Shown here piece after piece: positions 14,209 through 22,493 of a stretch of 27,220 nt of DNA. How positions within the stretch are numbered: position 1 is the stretch's first letter; each line of letters starts with the position of its first letter. Made by a program: the position numbers and the translations under genes. The notes under the pieces were generated by a model. It was not told the origin of the DNA. It worked only from the letters and a program-made list of their open reading frames with translations, and did no database searches. The DNA lies in NCBI GenBank assembly GCA_048393055.1, contig DBFJJS010000003.1, forward strand, positions 1 to 27,220, written 5' to 3'. Origin of the DNA: Faeciplasma sp048393055. GTDB lineage: Bacteria; Bacillota; Clostridia; Oscillospirales; Ruminococcaceae.

Positions 14209-14242
14209 TTGCCGTGTCTTAGCTCTGTTTATGATATTATAA
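14209..14242 (+). promoter_or_regulatory. Promoter region of the kinase-regulator-Ktr operon, with a motif shared with 18029-18062
   Basis: TTGCCG starts the element and TATGATATTATAA ends it 22 bases before the ATG at 14264. The 34 bases match the upstream region of the DUF368 gene at 28 positions, including CTTAGC and the whole TATGATATTATAA block, so it is likely more than a generic promoter. Confidence 0.65.
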
Positions 14243-14263
14243 CTGCATACGGGTTGTGGTAAA

Positions 14264-15325
14264 ATGAAAGCATGCAAATATCTGAAAAATATACTGATCG
14301 CCGCGGCAACGCTTATTGCGGCGTTTTTGGCGAGCCTTTTGATACAGCACGTCTTTGAGATAAGCGAGTATACCGCCGCGGTGTTTGTGTTTGCGGTGTT
14401 TTTGATATCTCTCTGGACGGACGGGTATATATACGGTCTTTTATCCGCCGCGGCGTCTGTGATGATGGTGAACTACGCCTTTGAATTCCCGTATTTTTCG
14501 TTTAATTTCACAGTCCCGGGAAGCGTCATTTCTGCGGTGATAATGATAGTCATATCGGTTCTGACCTGCGCGCTCACCACAAAGATAAAAAACCACGAGG
14601 CGGAAAAGGCCGAGAGCGAAAAGGAGCGGATGCGCGCAAACCTTCTGCGCGCCGTGTCTCACGACCTGCGCACGCCGCTTACCACTATTTACAGCTCCGC
14701 CTCCACCCTGCTCGAGCGCAAAAGCAGCCTCGACAGCGAGAGGAAGCAAAAGATCCTGCGCGGGATAATGGAGGATTCGGAATGGCTCGTGAGGATGGTT
14801 GAAAACCTTCTGTCGATAACGAGGATAGACTCCGGAAAGGTCAAAATAATAAAGACCCCGACCGTTTTGGAGGAGCTTATCGATTCGGTTATCCTCAAGT
14901 TTAAAAAGAGGTATCCCGGTCAGGACGTGCTTATAGACATCCCGGACGAGATAGTGATTATCCCGATGGACGCCATGCTTATAGAGCAGGTGATAATAAA
15001 CCTGCTTGAGAACGCCGTCCAGCACGCAAAGAATATGACCAGCCTTACGCTCAGGGTAAGGGCGTTGGACGGGGTGGCGGTATTTGAGATAATGGACGAC
15101 GGCTGCGGCATAAAGCCGGAGCTTATCGGCGGGATATTTAAGGGGTATTACAACGTCGAGGGGGACAGCGCGGACAGCAAAAAGCACAACGCGGGCATAG
15201 GGCTTTCGGTCTGCGCGACGATTATAAAGGCGCACGGCGGAAACATAAACGCGGAAAACCGCAAAGGCGGCGGTGCGCTGTTCAGATTTACACTTCTTAC
15301 GGAGGAAACAAACGATGACCAATAA
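14264..15325 (+). CDS. KdpD-like sensor histidine kinase without the N-terminal KdpD/Usp domains
   Basis: This 353-residue membrane kinase likely senses potassium or turgor and phosphorylates the next gene's product. It has four membrane helices in a DUF4118-like block (about 10-105), a short linker, the phosphoacceptor helix with SHDLRTPLTT (His133), then the ATPase domain with N box EQVIINLLENAVQHA, G1 box DDGCGI and G2 box GIGLSV. Full-length KdpD is about 900 residues; the cytosolic KdpD and Usp domains are absent. It overlaps the regulator gene by 11 bases and leads a KtrAB transport operon rather than kdpFABC. Confidence 0.9.
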   Translation: MKACKYLKNILIAAATLIAAFLASLLIQHVFEISEYTAAVFVFAVFLISLWTDGYIYGLLSAAASVMMVNYAFEFPYFSFNFTVPGSVISAVIMIVISVLTCALTTKIKNHEAEKAESEKERMRANLLRAVSHDLRTPLTTIYSSASTLLERKSSLDSERKQKILRGIMEDSEWLVRMVENLLSITRIDSGKVKIIKTPTVLEELIDSVILKFKKRYPGQDVLIDIPDEIVIIPMDAMLIEQVIINLLENAVQHAKNMTSLTLRVRALDGVAVFEIMDDGCGIKPELIGGIFKGYYNVEGDSADSKKHNAGIGLSVCATIIKAHGGNINAENRKGGGALFRFTLLTEETNDDQ

Positions 15326-16031
15326 TAAGTACAAGATTTTATTGGTTGAGGACGAGAGCAACATACGAAATCTCGTCACCACGATTTTGGAAACGTCGGA
15401 TTATCAGGTGATAGTGGCGCAGACCTGCTCGATGGCCCTGTCGCTTTACAGCTCCCACCTGCCCGACCTTATAATACTCGACCTCGGGCTTCCCGACAGG
15501 GACGGCATGTATTTTCTGAAAGAGGTGCGAAAAAGCTCGCTCACTCCGATAATAATCCTTTCGGCGCGCTCGAACGAAAAGGACAAGGTGGCGGCCCTCG
15601 ACGCCGGCGCGAACGATTACATAACAAAGCCGTTCGGCTCGGCTGAGCTTTTGGCAAGGGTGCGCACCGCGCTCAGGAACTCGCGGCACAGCTCGGAGGC
15701 GGGAAAGCTTCCCGGCGGCAGGTTCGTTTTAGGGGACCTGACAATAGACTACGATGCAAGACAGGCGTTCATAGGCAAAAACGAGGTAAGGCTTACTCAG
15801 ACGGAATACAACATCCTAGCGTTTTTATCCGAGCATGCCGGAAAGATGATGACATATACATCTATAATAAAAGCCATATGGGGGTACCCGGACGAGGGAA
15901 GCGTTAAAAAGCTTCAGGTGAATATGGCCAATATCCGCAAAAAGCTCGGCGTAAAGCCCGGCGAGGGCAGCTATATAATAAACGAGCTCGGAGTCGGATA
16001 CAGAATGAATGGGGAAAGAGAACCGCAATGA
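15315..16031 (+). CDS. OmpR/KdpE-type response regulator
   Basis: This 238-residue protein has a receiver domain (about 1-125) with acidic pocket VEDE (11-14), phosphorylation site Asp56 in LIILDLGLPDRDG, and the conserved Lys in TKPFG (about 105), followed by a winged-helix DNA-binding domain (about 135-238) with LTQTEYNILAFLSEHAGKMM. GGAGG precedes the ATG at 15315, inside the kinase gene. It is the partner of the kinase, and its stop overlaps the transporter start as ATGA. It probably activates this operon's promoter in response to potassium. Confidence 0.93.
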   Translation: MTNNKYKILLVEDESNIRNLVTTILETSDYQVIVAQTCSMALSLYSSHLPDLIILDLGLPDRDGMYFLKEVRKSSLTPIIILSARSNEKDKVAALDAGANDYITKPFGSAELLARVRTALRNSRHSSEAGKLPGGRFVLGDLTIDYDARQAFIGKNEVRLTQTEYNILAFLSEHAGKMMTYTSIIKAIWGYPDEGSVKKLQVNMANIRKKLGVKPGEGSYIINELGVGYRMNGEREPQ

Positions 16032-17326
16032 GCGTATTACTTAAAAAACTGACGCCCGGCAGAATCATCGCCTTGGGCTTTGCCCTTGTGATATTTTTGG
16101 GCTCTGCGCTTCTGATAATGCCGTTCAGCGTTAAGGACGGGGTGGAGCTTGAGTACATAGACGCGCTTTACACCTCTACAAGCGCGGTCTGCGTCACCGG
16201 TCTTATAGCCGTGGACGCCGGCGATACGTTTACGCCTGTCGGGCAGTTTATCCTTGCCGTGCTCATACAGGTCGGAGGACTCGGAGTCACCACCATAGGC
16301 GCGGGAATAATTCTGGCCATGGGCAGAAAAATGGACCTTAAGAGCAGGAACGTCATAAAAGAGGCGGTAAACCTCGATTCGGGAAAGGGAATCGTAACCT
16401 TTGTAAAAAACATATTCATAACCACCGTTATAATCGAGCTTATCGGCGCTGCGCTGAGCTTTACCGTCTTTGTGCAGGATTATCCTATCGGCAGGGCGAT
16501 AGGCATAAGCCTTTTCCACTCGGTGGCGGCGTTCAACAACTCCGGCTTCGACATTTTGGGCAACCTCCAGAACCTTATCCCCTATCAGGACAACGTCATG
16601 CTCAACCTTGTCACCTGCGGGCTTATAATCTTCGGAGGAATAGGCTTTTTAGTTATCCGCGAGATGTGGACAAAAAGGTTTAACTTTAAAAAGTTTTCGA
16701 TGCACGCCAAGGTGGTAATTACAGTCAGCGCGGTGCTGATAGTAAGCGGCGCAGTGCTTATAAAGCTGACCGAGGACGTCACATGGCTGGGTGCATTCTT
16801 CCACAGCGTTTCGGCAAGGACGGCGGGTTTCTCCACCTACCCCCTCGGCACATTCTCGGACGCTGCGCTTCTGGTGCTTATCTGTTTGATGTTTATCGGC
16901 GCGTCGCCCGGCTCGACGGGAGGCGGAATCAAGACGAGCACCCTCTTCGTCCTTTTGCAGGGGGTCAAGTCCGCCGCGACCAACAAGTCGGAAAAGGCGT
17001 TTCGGTATTCCATCCCCAGGGACGCGTTCAGAAAAGCGTCGGTAATAACCCTTTTGGCGCTTTCGGTCGTCATTACGGGAACGTTTTTGATGATAGTAAT
17101 GGAGCCGCACCTAAGGCTTGTGGACGCTTTGTTCGAGGTGACGAGCGCGTTCGGCACGGTGGGGCTTTCAACGGGAATCACAACGGAGCTTGGCGTGGAT
17201 TCAAAGCTTCTTTCGATAATTATAATGTACATAGGCAGGCTGGGACCGCTCACCGTAGCGTCGCTCTGGCATTTTTCAAGGGGAGAGCGCGTCAAATTCC
17301 CCGACGGCAACATAGCTATCGGTTAA
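16028..17326 (+). CDS. ktrB: KtrB/TrkH-type potassium uptake channel subunit
   Basis: This 432-residue membrane protein is the ion-conducting subunit of a Na+/K+ symport-like uptake system. The four half-channel repeats carry filter-like loops: SAVCVTGL (about 52-59), AAFNNSGF, SARTAGFS and SAFGTVGLS, each with the conserved central Gly. A hydrophobic helix pair surrounds each. It starts MSVLLKKLTPGRIIALGFALV, as in KtrB/NtpJ-like proteins. It overlaps the regulator stop as ATGA and is followed 13 bases later by the KtrA-like gene. Confidence 0.93.
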   Translation: MSVLLKKLTPGRIIALGFALVIFLGSALLIMPFSVKDGVELEYIDALYTSTSAVCVTGLIAVDAGDTFTPVGQFILAVLIQVGGLGVTTIGAGIILAMGRKMDLKSRNVIKEAVNLDSGKGIVTFVKNIFITTVIIELIGAALSFTVFVQDYPIGRAIGISLFHSVAAFNNSGFDILGNLQNLIPYQDNVMLNLVTCGLIIFGGIGFLVIREMWTKRFNFKKFSMHAKVVITVSAVLIVSGAVLIKLTEDVTWLGAFFHSVSARTAGFSTYPLGTFSDAALLVLICLMFIGASPGSTGGGIKTSTLFVLLQGVKSAATNKSEKAFRYSIPRDAFRKASVITLLALSVVITGTFLMIVMEPHLRLVDALFEVTSAFGTVGLSTGITTELGVDSKLLSIIIMYIGRLGPLTVASLWHFSRGERVKFPDGNIAIG

Positions 17327-17339
17327 AGGAGAAAACAGG

Positions 17340-18017
17340 ATGTTCAGTAAAAGCAAAAACGGCAAATCGTCATACGGAATAGTCGGGCTGGGCAGGTTCG
17401 GCTACGCCCTTGCCACCGAGCTTGCAAAGTCGGGGGCGGACCTTGTCGTCCTGGACGGCGACGAGGATAAGGTAAGGCACATGCGCGAGTATACGGATAA
17501 CGCGTATGTTGTCAACAGCCTTGAGAAAAAGGCGCTTATGGACACCGGAATCCAGAACTGCGACGTGGCGGTGGTCTGCATAGGCGAGCATATAGACACC
17601 TCGATAATGACGACGCTCAACCTCGTCTCAATGAATATACCCACGGTAATAGCAAAGGCGACAAGCGCTGAGCACGGTGTTATCCTTGAAAAGCTGGGCG
17701 CACAGGTGGTGTACCCGGAGCGGGACATGGCTATCCGCCTTGCAAACCGGCTGGAGATATCCACAATGCTCGATTTCGTTCAGCTCAGCGAGCAGATCAA
17801 CATAACAAAGCTTCTCGTCCCGTATCAGATGATAAATAAGACTGTCGTCGAGGTGGACCTGCGCTCGAGGTTTGGGCTGAACATAGTGGCGATAGAAAAC
17901 GGCGGCAGTGTGATAGAGGTGATTACGCCGGACTACATCTTTAAAGAGGGGGACATACTCGTCCTTTCCGGCTGTAAGGACGGAATCGTCCGCCTCAACA
18001 ACTGGATAAATAAATAG
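17340..18017 (+). CDS. ktrA: KtrA/TrkA-type RCK regulatory subunit
   Basis: This 225-residue cytosolic ring protein gates KtrB according to nucleotide state. The RCK_N domain opens with YGIVGLGRFGYALA (nucleotide-binding GxGxxG, about 12-25) and VVLDGDEDKV, where the acidic residue binds the ribose. The RCK_C domain (about 140-225) shows LVPYQMINKTVVEVDLRS and GDILVLSG; RCK_C domains of KtrA in Firmicutes bind cyclic di-AMP. AAAGGAGA lies upstream of the ATG. This is the last gene of the four-gene potassium unit. Confidence 0.93.
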   Translation: MFSKSKNGKSSYGIVGLGRFGYALATELAKSGADLVVLDGDEDKVRHMREYTDNAYVVNSLEKKALMDTGIQNCDVAVVCIGEHIDTSIMTTLNLVSMNIPTVIAKATSAEHGVILEKLGAQVVYPERDMAIRLANRLEISTMLDFVQLSEQINITKLLVPYQMINKTVVEVDLRSRFGLNIVAIENGGSVIEVITPDYIFKEGDILVLSGCKDGIVRLNNWINK

Positions 18018-18028
18018 CAAAGAAATCT

Positions 18029-18062
18029 TTACCGTTTCTTAGCCGTATCTATGATATTATAA
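18029..18062 (+). promoter_or_regulatory. Promoter region of the DUF368 operon, with a motif shared with 14209-14242
   Basis: TTACCG...CTTAGC...TATGATATTATAA, 28 of 34 positions the same as ahead of the potassium operon. It begins 12 bases after the ktrA stop. A small GGCTT-GCGAT-AAGCC hairpin lies in the leader (about 18087-18101). Confidence 0.65.
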
Positions 18063-18118
18063 AAAGTAATAATAGGGATAGTGTAGGCTTGCGATAAGCC
18101 ATTGCAGAGGGGAAAAGT

Positions 18119-18973
18119 ATGAGTAAAGATAACAAGCCGAAAAGTAAGATACTGCTCTTTATACTTTATTTTTTGGAGGGCATGCTTGTCGGCGTAGGTG
18201 CGCTGCTTCCCGGAGTAAGCGGCGGCGCTCTTTGCGTTGCCTTCGGAATGTACCGGCCGGTTATCGAAACCATAACCAACTTAAAAACCGGACTGAAAAA
18301 GCACGGGCTGATGCTGTGTGTATTTATTCTCGGCGCTGCGGCTGGCTTTGTCGGGCTTTCGGGAGTTGCCGCAATGCTTTTGGAGAAGAACGCGGAGCTT
18401 GTGACCTGTGCTTTTATTGGACTTATAATAGGCACCTTCCCCGAGCTGTGGGAGGACGCCGGCAGTCAAGGCAGGACAAAGGGCTCGGTAGCGTTTGTTG
18501 CCGTTGGCTTTGTTGTGATGGTCTGCGCATTGGCTCTGCTTAGGACGGAGCTTGACGTGCAGCTCGCGGAGAGCTTTTGGAGCTACCTACTTTGCGGCGC
18601 GCTTTGGGGACTGAGCTTTATAGTTCCCGGTCTCAGCTCCTCTACGCTTATACTGTTCTTTGGACTTTACGACAAGATGCTTGACGGCATAGCAAGGCTC
18701 GATTTCAGGGTTCTTCTGCCGATGGCCGTCGGGCTGGGAGCGTGCGTACTCCTTTTGTCGAATGTTGTCGGACTGGCGTATAAAAAACGCTATTCCCTTG
18801 TGTCCCACTGCGTTTTGGGAATCGTGGCCGCTACGGCGGTTATGATATTCCCAGACCCGTCGGGAGCTTCTCCGCTCGGGATTGCCGCATGGTTTGCGGC
18901 GATAGTGCTCGGAGCTGTTGCTTCGTATATATTTACGAGGGTATGTGCTAGATTGAGGGAAAAAGCGGAATAA
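18119..18973 (+). CDS. DUF368 membrane protein (PopT-type polyprenyl-phosphate translocase family)
   Basis: A 284-residue protein with eight or more hydrophobic segments. The start GMLVGVGALLPGVSGGALCV and the mid-protein repeat LSFIVPGLSSSTLILFFG are the two Pro-Gly loops typical of DUF368. Members called PopT in Vibrio have been shown to recycle undecaprenyl phosphate, the lipid carrier of cell-wall synthesis, across the membrane; in this organism that is inference from the family. AGGGG precedes the ATG. The Na/Pi-type gene follows after 12 bases. Confidence 0.88.
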   Translation: MSKDNKPKSKILLFILYFLEGMLVGVGALLPGVSGGALCVAFGMYRPVIETITNLKTGLKKHGLMLCVFILGAAAGFVGLSGVAAMLLEKNAELVTCAFIGLIIGTFPELWEDAGSQGRTKGSVAFVAVGFVVMVCALALLRTELDVQLAESFWSYLLCGALWGLSFIVPGLSSSTLILFFGLYDKMLDGIARLDFRVLLPMAVGLGACVLLLSNVVGLAYKKRYSLVSHCVLGIVAATAVMIFPDPSGASPLGIAAWFAAIVLGAVASYIFTRVCARLREKAE

Positions 18974-18985
18974 GGATGGATAAAA

Positions 18986-20731
18986 ATGGATATATTTGAT
19001 GTGCTGAATCTAATCGGAGGGCTGTGCCTGTTCCTGTTCGGTATGAGCGTAATGGGAGACGGTCTTGAGAGGCGCGCGGGCAACGGGCTGAAGGTTCTTT
19101 TAGCCAAGCTCACAAACAGCAAGATAAAGGGCTTTTTAACCGGTCTCGGTGTAACGGCAGTTATCCAGAGTTCTTCAGCTACAACCGTTATGGTCGTAGG
19201 CTTTGTAAACTCTAAGATAATGACGCTTAAGCAGTCCATAGGCGTTATAATGGGCGCGAACATAGGAACGACGGTCACGGCGTGGATACTCAGCCTTGGA
19301 GGTATATCCAGCGACAACTTTTTCATATCACTCTTGAAGCCCTCGTCTTTCACACCTATTTTAGCGCTTATAGGAACAGGGCTTATGATGTTTTCAAAGT
19401 CCAGCAAGAAAAAGGATGTAGGAACCATTCTTTTGGGCTTTGCAACCCTTATGTACGGAATGGACAGCATGTCGGCGGCGGTTTCCGGCCTTGCCGACGT
19501 ACCTCAGTTCCAGAACCTGTTCCTGATGTTTAAGAACCCGATTCTGGGAGTGATTGTCGGAGCGGTTTTAACTGGAATAATCCAGTCAAGCTCAGCGTCG
19601 GTCGGAATACTCCAGGCGCTTTCCGCCACCGGAGCGGTGTCCTATGCCGCCGCGGTCCCGATTATTATGGGACAGAATATCGGAACATGCGTTACCGCGC
19701 TTTTGTCGAGCTTCGGAACAAACAAGAACGCAAAGAGAGCCGCAGTAGTACATCTTTCCTTTAACGTAATAGGCACTATAATATGGCTTACGGTATTCTG
19801 CCTTGTATCGGTAATCTTCCATCCTGCGATACTCGACCAGCCGGCGACATATGTCGGAATAGCGATTGCGCACTCGGGCTTTAACATACTTTGCACGGCG
19901 ATACTTCTGCCAATGTCCTCGCTTCTTGAAAAGCTCGCTTATAAGATAGTTCCGGACGGAAAGGAAAAGGAGCAGGAAATAGATCTCGACGACAGGCTGC
20001 TCGCTACTCCTACAATCGCGCTTGCCGAGAGCAAGAAGCTTGTATGCAGAATGGCGCAGGACGCGGTGAGCGGCTTTAAACTCAGTTTGACATTGCTGCA
20101 AAACGGCTATAATCAGGAAAACGCCGATAAGATACGGAAAATAGAGTCCGACACCGACCGGTACGAGGACGTTGTGGGAACGTTTTTGACAAAGATATCC
20201 CGATATCAGATAAGCGACGAGGACGGCGCAGAGGTATCCAAGATGCTCAAGGCTATAGGAGACTTTGAGCGGATAGCCGACCACAGCGTAAACGTTTTGG
20301 AATCTGTGGAGGAGCTTCACGAAAAGAAAATCGAGCTTTCCGAAACGGCAAAGAAGGAAATGAGCGTTTTGTGCAGCGCTCTGAACGAAATACTTGATAT
20401 TACTCTATCTGCGTTCATAAACAACGACAGCTCTACCGCTATGAAGGTAGAGCCTCTGGAGCAGGTGATAGACAGGCTTCGCTCTAATCTGCGCGACAGC
20501 CACATAGTAAGGCTCAAGAATGGAGAATGCACTGTGGAGGCGGGATTTATCTGGTCCGACCTGCTCACAAACCTTGAAAGGACCTCAGACCACTGCTCAA
20601 ATATAGCGGTCTGCGTTATTGACGTCAACGAGCACAATATGAACTTGCATGAGTCGCTGCGTGAAATAAAGAGCGAAAGCCCCTATTACAAGGAGCAGTA
20701 TGAGCAGTATGCAAGTAAATATCTGGGCTGA
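18986..20731 (+). CDS. Na/Pi cotransporter family protein with C-terminal PhoU domain
   Basis: This 581-residue protein combines a membrane part (about 1-320) and a cytosolic helical PhoU-like part (about 350-560). The membrane part has the two inverted QSSSA motifs of type II sodium-phosphate cotransporters: IQSSSATT (60-67) and IQSSSASV (199-206), each followed by a GxNIGT motif (GANIGTTVT and GQNIGTCVT). The PhoU part has DRYEDVVGTFL and FERIADHSVNVLE/LERTSDHCSNIAV metal-binding-type motifs. YjbB-like proteins of this architecture affect phosphate export or uptake. It follows the DUF368 gene by 12 bases, so both are one operon. Confidence 0.93.
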   Translation: MDIFDVLNLIGGLCLFLFGMSVMGDGLERRAGNGLKVLLAKLTNSKIKGFLTGLGVTAVIQSSSATTVMVVGFVNSKIMTLKQSIGVIMGANIGTTVTAWILSLGGISSDNFFISLLKPSSFTPILALIGTGLMMFSKSSKKKDVGTILLGFATLMYGMDSMSAAVSGLADVPQFQNLFLMFKNPILGVIVGAVLTGIIQSSSASVGILQALSATGAVSYAAAVPIIMGQNIGTCVTALLSSFGTNKNAKRAAVVHLSFNVIGTIIWLTVFCLVSVIFHPAILDQPATYVGIAIAHSGFNILCTAILLPMSSLLEKLAYKIVPDGKEKEQEIDLDDRLLATPTIALAESKKLVCRMAQDAVSGFKLSLTLLQNGYNQENADKIRKIESDTDRYEDVVGTFLTKISRYQISDEDGAEVSKMLKAIGDFERIADHSVNVLESVEELHEKKIELSETAKKEMSVLCSALNEILDITLSAFINNDSSTAMKVEPLEQVIDRLRSNLRDSHIVRLKNGECTVEAGFIWSDLLTNLERTSDHCSNIAVCVIDVNEHNMNLHESLREIKSESPYYKEQYEQYASKYLG

Positions 20732-20766
20732 CATATATTTGTTATAAAAAGAAAGGAGATGGTTTA

Positions 20767-20871
20767 ATGGATCCGCTTCCTCGAAGTAGCGGCACAGACG
20801 GCTGTAAACGATGCCCTTCAAAAGAAAATAAATGGGTTTTTGTGAACGGATTCAGGCTCCGCGCCTTATAG
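20767..20871 (+). CDS. Possible 34-residue protein between the Na/Pi and CNNM genes
   Basis: A strong AAAGGAG site precedes ATG 20767, and the frame stops with TAG at 20869. The product MDPLPRSSGTDGCKRCPSK... has a CxxC (CKRC) and is basic. An overlapping +1 frame (about 20768-20845) reads an amphipathic EVAAQTAVNDALQKKINGFL but has no own start, so a frameshifted small gene is another reading. GGATCCG (20769-20775) can also pair with CGGATTC further down, so the region might instead be a structured leader. Low confidence; no family recognised. Confidence 0.35.
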   Translation: MDPLPRSSGTDGCKRCPSKENKWVFVNGFRLRAL

Positions 20872-20934
20872 CGTTCCCGCTCGAAAAGACGTTTATATTA
20901 AAAACACATTTAAATGATTTTGGAGGTTATATTG

Positions 20935-22266
20935 ATGTCTGACATTGCCGGACAAATATTTTTACAGATCGTACTTATCCTATTAAACGCATTTTTTGCC
21001 GCAACTGAAATTGCGGTAATTTCACTCAACGAAAAGAAGGTCAAGGCAAGAGCCGAGGAAAACGATAAAAAAGCCATTAAGATGCTCAAGATGATAGAGG
21101 AGCCGACAAGGTTTTTGTCCACCATCCAGATAGGCATTACCCTTGCGGGATTTCTGGGCTCCGCATTCGCAGCGGATAACTTTGCCGAAAGGCTGTCGGA
21201 CTTTATCGTAAGGACCTTTGACGTACCCCAGGCGCAGGCCGGTATCATAAACACTGCTTCGATAGTGCTGATAACGCTGGTGCTTTCATTCTTCACGCTT
21301 GTCTTGGGCGAGCTTGTGCCTAAGCGCATCGCGATGAAGCACAAGGAGAAGCTGTCCGAGGCGGTGTGCGGGGTAATTTCCGCGCTCGCGCTTGTGCTTA
21401 AGCCTATAATATGGCTTTTGACGGTTACGACAAACGGCGTTCTGAGGCTGTTTGGAATAGACCCTCATGAAAAGGAGGAGCCGGTGTCGGAGGAGGATAT
21501 AGTCCTCATGCTGGACGCCGGAGCGGACGAGGGCAGCCTTGACGAAAACGATATAACGTATATAAAGAACGTGTTCAAGCTGGATGGGATGACCGCTGAG
21601 GACGTTATGACGCCCCGCAGGGCGATGGTGCTTATATCCAAGGACGCGACAACGGACGAGGTGCTCAGCATCATAGAGACGGAGGGTTACTCACGCATCC
21701 CCGTTTATTCCGAAACTACAGATAATATTGTCGGGATACTGCACGCAAGAGACTTTCTTCTAAAGCGCACGAAGCCCGGCTTCAGGCTTGAGGACGCCAT
21801 GTTCCAGCCGACGTTTGTGCCTGAGACCGCGCACCTTGACTCGCTCTTCAAGGATATGCAGAAGGAGCACAACCACATTGTTATAGTTATAAATGAGTAC
21901 GGCGAAACCGCCGGTATCGTCACAATGGAGGATATTCTTGAGGAAATAGTCGGCGACATATGGGACGAACGCGACGAGGCGGTAGAGGACTTTACAAAGG
22001 TCTCTGAAAATTGCTATACTGTGCGCTGCTCTGCCAATATAGAGGACTTCTTCGAGTTTTTCGACCTTGAGCCGGAGGAGGAGACGGAGGCGACTACCGT
22101 AAACGGCTGGATAACAGAGCAGATAGGCTTTATCCCCGACGAAGGCTACACATTTGATTATGAGCACCTGAGCATAACAGTGACGAAGGCTGACGAGCTG
22201 ATGACGCATGAGATAAGCGTAATCGTCAAAGAAAAGACCGAAAAAGAAGAGGAAAAGGAAGAATAG
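20935..22266 (+). CDS. CNNM/CorC-type transporter-associated protein with CBS pair (hemolysin C family)
   Basis: This 443-residue protein starts with the CNNM (DUF21) membrane domain (about 1-190; LILLNAFFAATEIAVISLNEKKV, GITLAGFLGSAFA, LVLGELVPKRIA), then a CBS pair (about 205-325; VMTPRRAMVLI... and IVTMEDILEEIVGDIWDE) and a C-terminal CorC_HlyC domain. Related proteins affect Mg2+ or Co2+ transport. The ATG at 20935 follows GGAGG; the in-frame ATG at 20914 lies upstream of that site and is rejected. No strong promoter is visible between the Na/Pi gene and this one, so co-transcription is likely. Confidence 0.92.
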   Translation: MSDIAGQIFLQIVLILLNAFFAATEIAVISLNEKKVKARAEENDKKAIKMLKMIEEPTRFLSTIQIGITLAGFLGSAFAADNFAERLSDFIVRTFDVPQAQAGIINTASIVLITLVLSFFTLVLGELVPKRIAMKHKEKLSEAVCGVISALALVLKPIIWLLTVTTNGVLRLFGIDPHEKEEPVSEEDIVLMLDAGADEGSLDENDITYIKNVFKLDGMTAEDVMTPRRAMVLISKDATTDEVLSIIETEGYSRIPVYSETTDNIVGILHARDFLLKRTKPGFRLEDAMFQPTFVPETAHLDSLFKDMQKEHNHIVIVINEYGETAGIVTMEDILEEIVGDIWDERDEAVEDFTKVSENCYTVRCSANIEDFFEFFDLEPEEETEATTVNGWITEQIGFIPDEGYTFDYEHLSITVTKADELMTHEISVIVKEKTEKEEEKEE

Positions 22267-22272
22267 TATAAG

Positions 22273-22299
22273 CCGGAGGCTTTAGCCCTCCGGTTTTTT
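22273..22299 (+). terminator. Terminator after the CNNM gene
   Basis: CCGGAGG (22273-22279) pairs with CCTCCGG (22287-22293), followed by TTTTTT. It closes the DUF368-Na/Pi-CNNM unit seven bases after the stop. Confidence 0.92.
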
Positions 22300-22426
22300 C
22301 TCTTATGTCCCGTCTCCGGCCTCATGCCGGTCCCTCTGCCCATTCCCCTTCCCTGTTTTTTGCTCTTCTTATCCCTGCCGGCTGCCATACTGAAACTTCC
22401 TTTTGCATTTCGCCCGCGGCGGACGT

Positions 22427-22455
22427 TTGCATTTTATAAGACGGGATGGTATTAT
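22427..22455 (+). promoter_or_regulatory. Promoter of the Crp/Fnr-family gene
   Basis: TTGCAT (22427-22432) and TATTAT (22450-22455), spacer 17, 38 bases before the ATG. Confidence 0.7.
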
Positions 22456-22493
22456 ATATGTAATCTTATTTTATGGCACGGGAGGGTATAAGC

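Noticed and set aside
20740..20934. M-box or Mn (yybP-ykoY) riboswitch ahead of the CNNM gene
   Set aside because: I looked for the conserved core sequences of both and did not find them.
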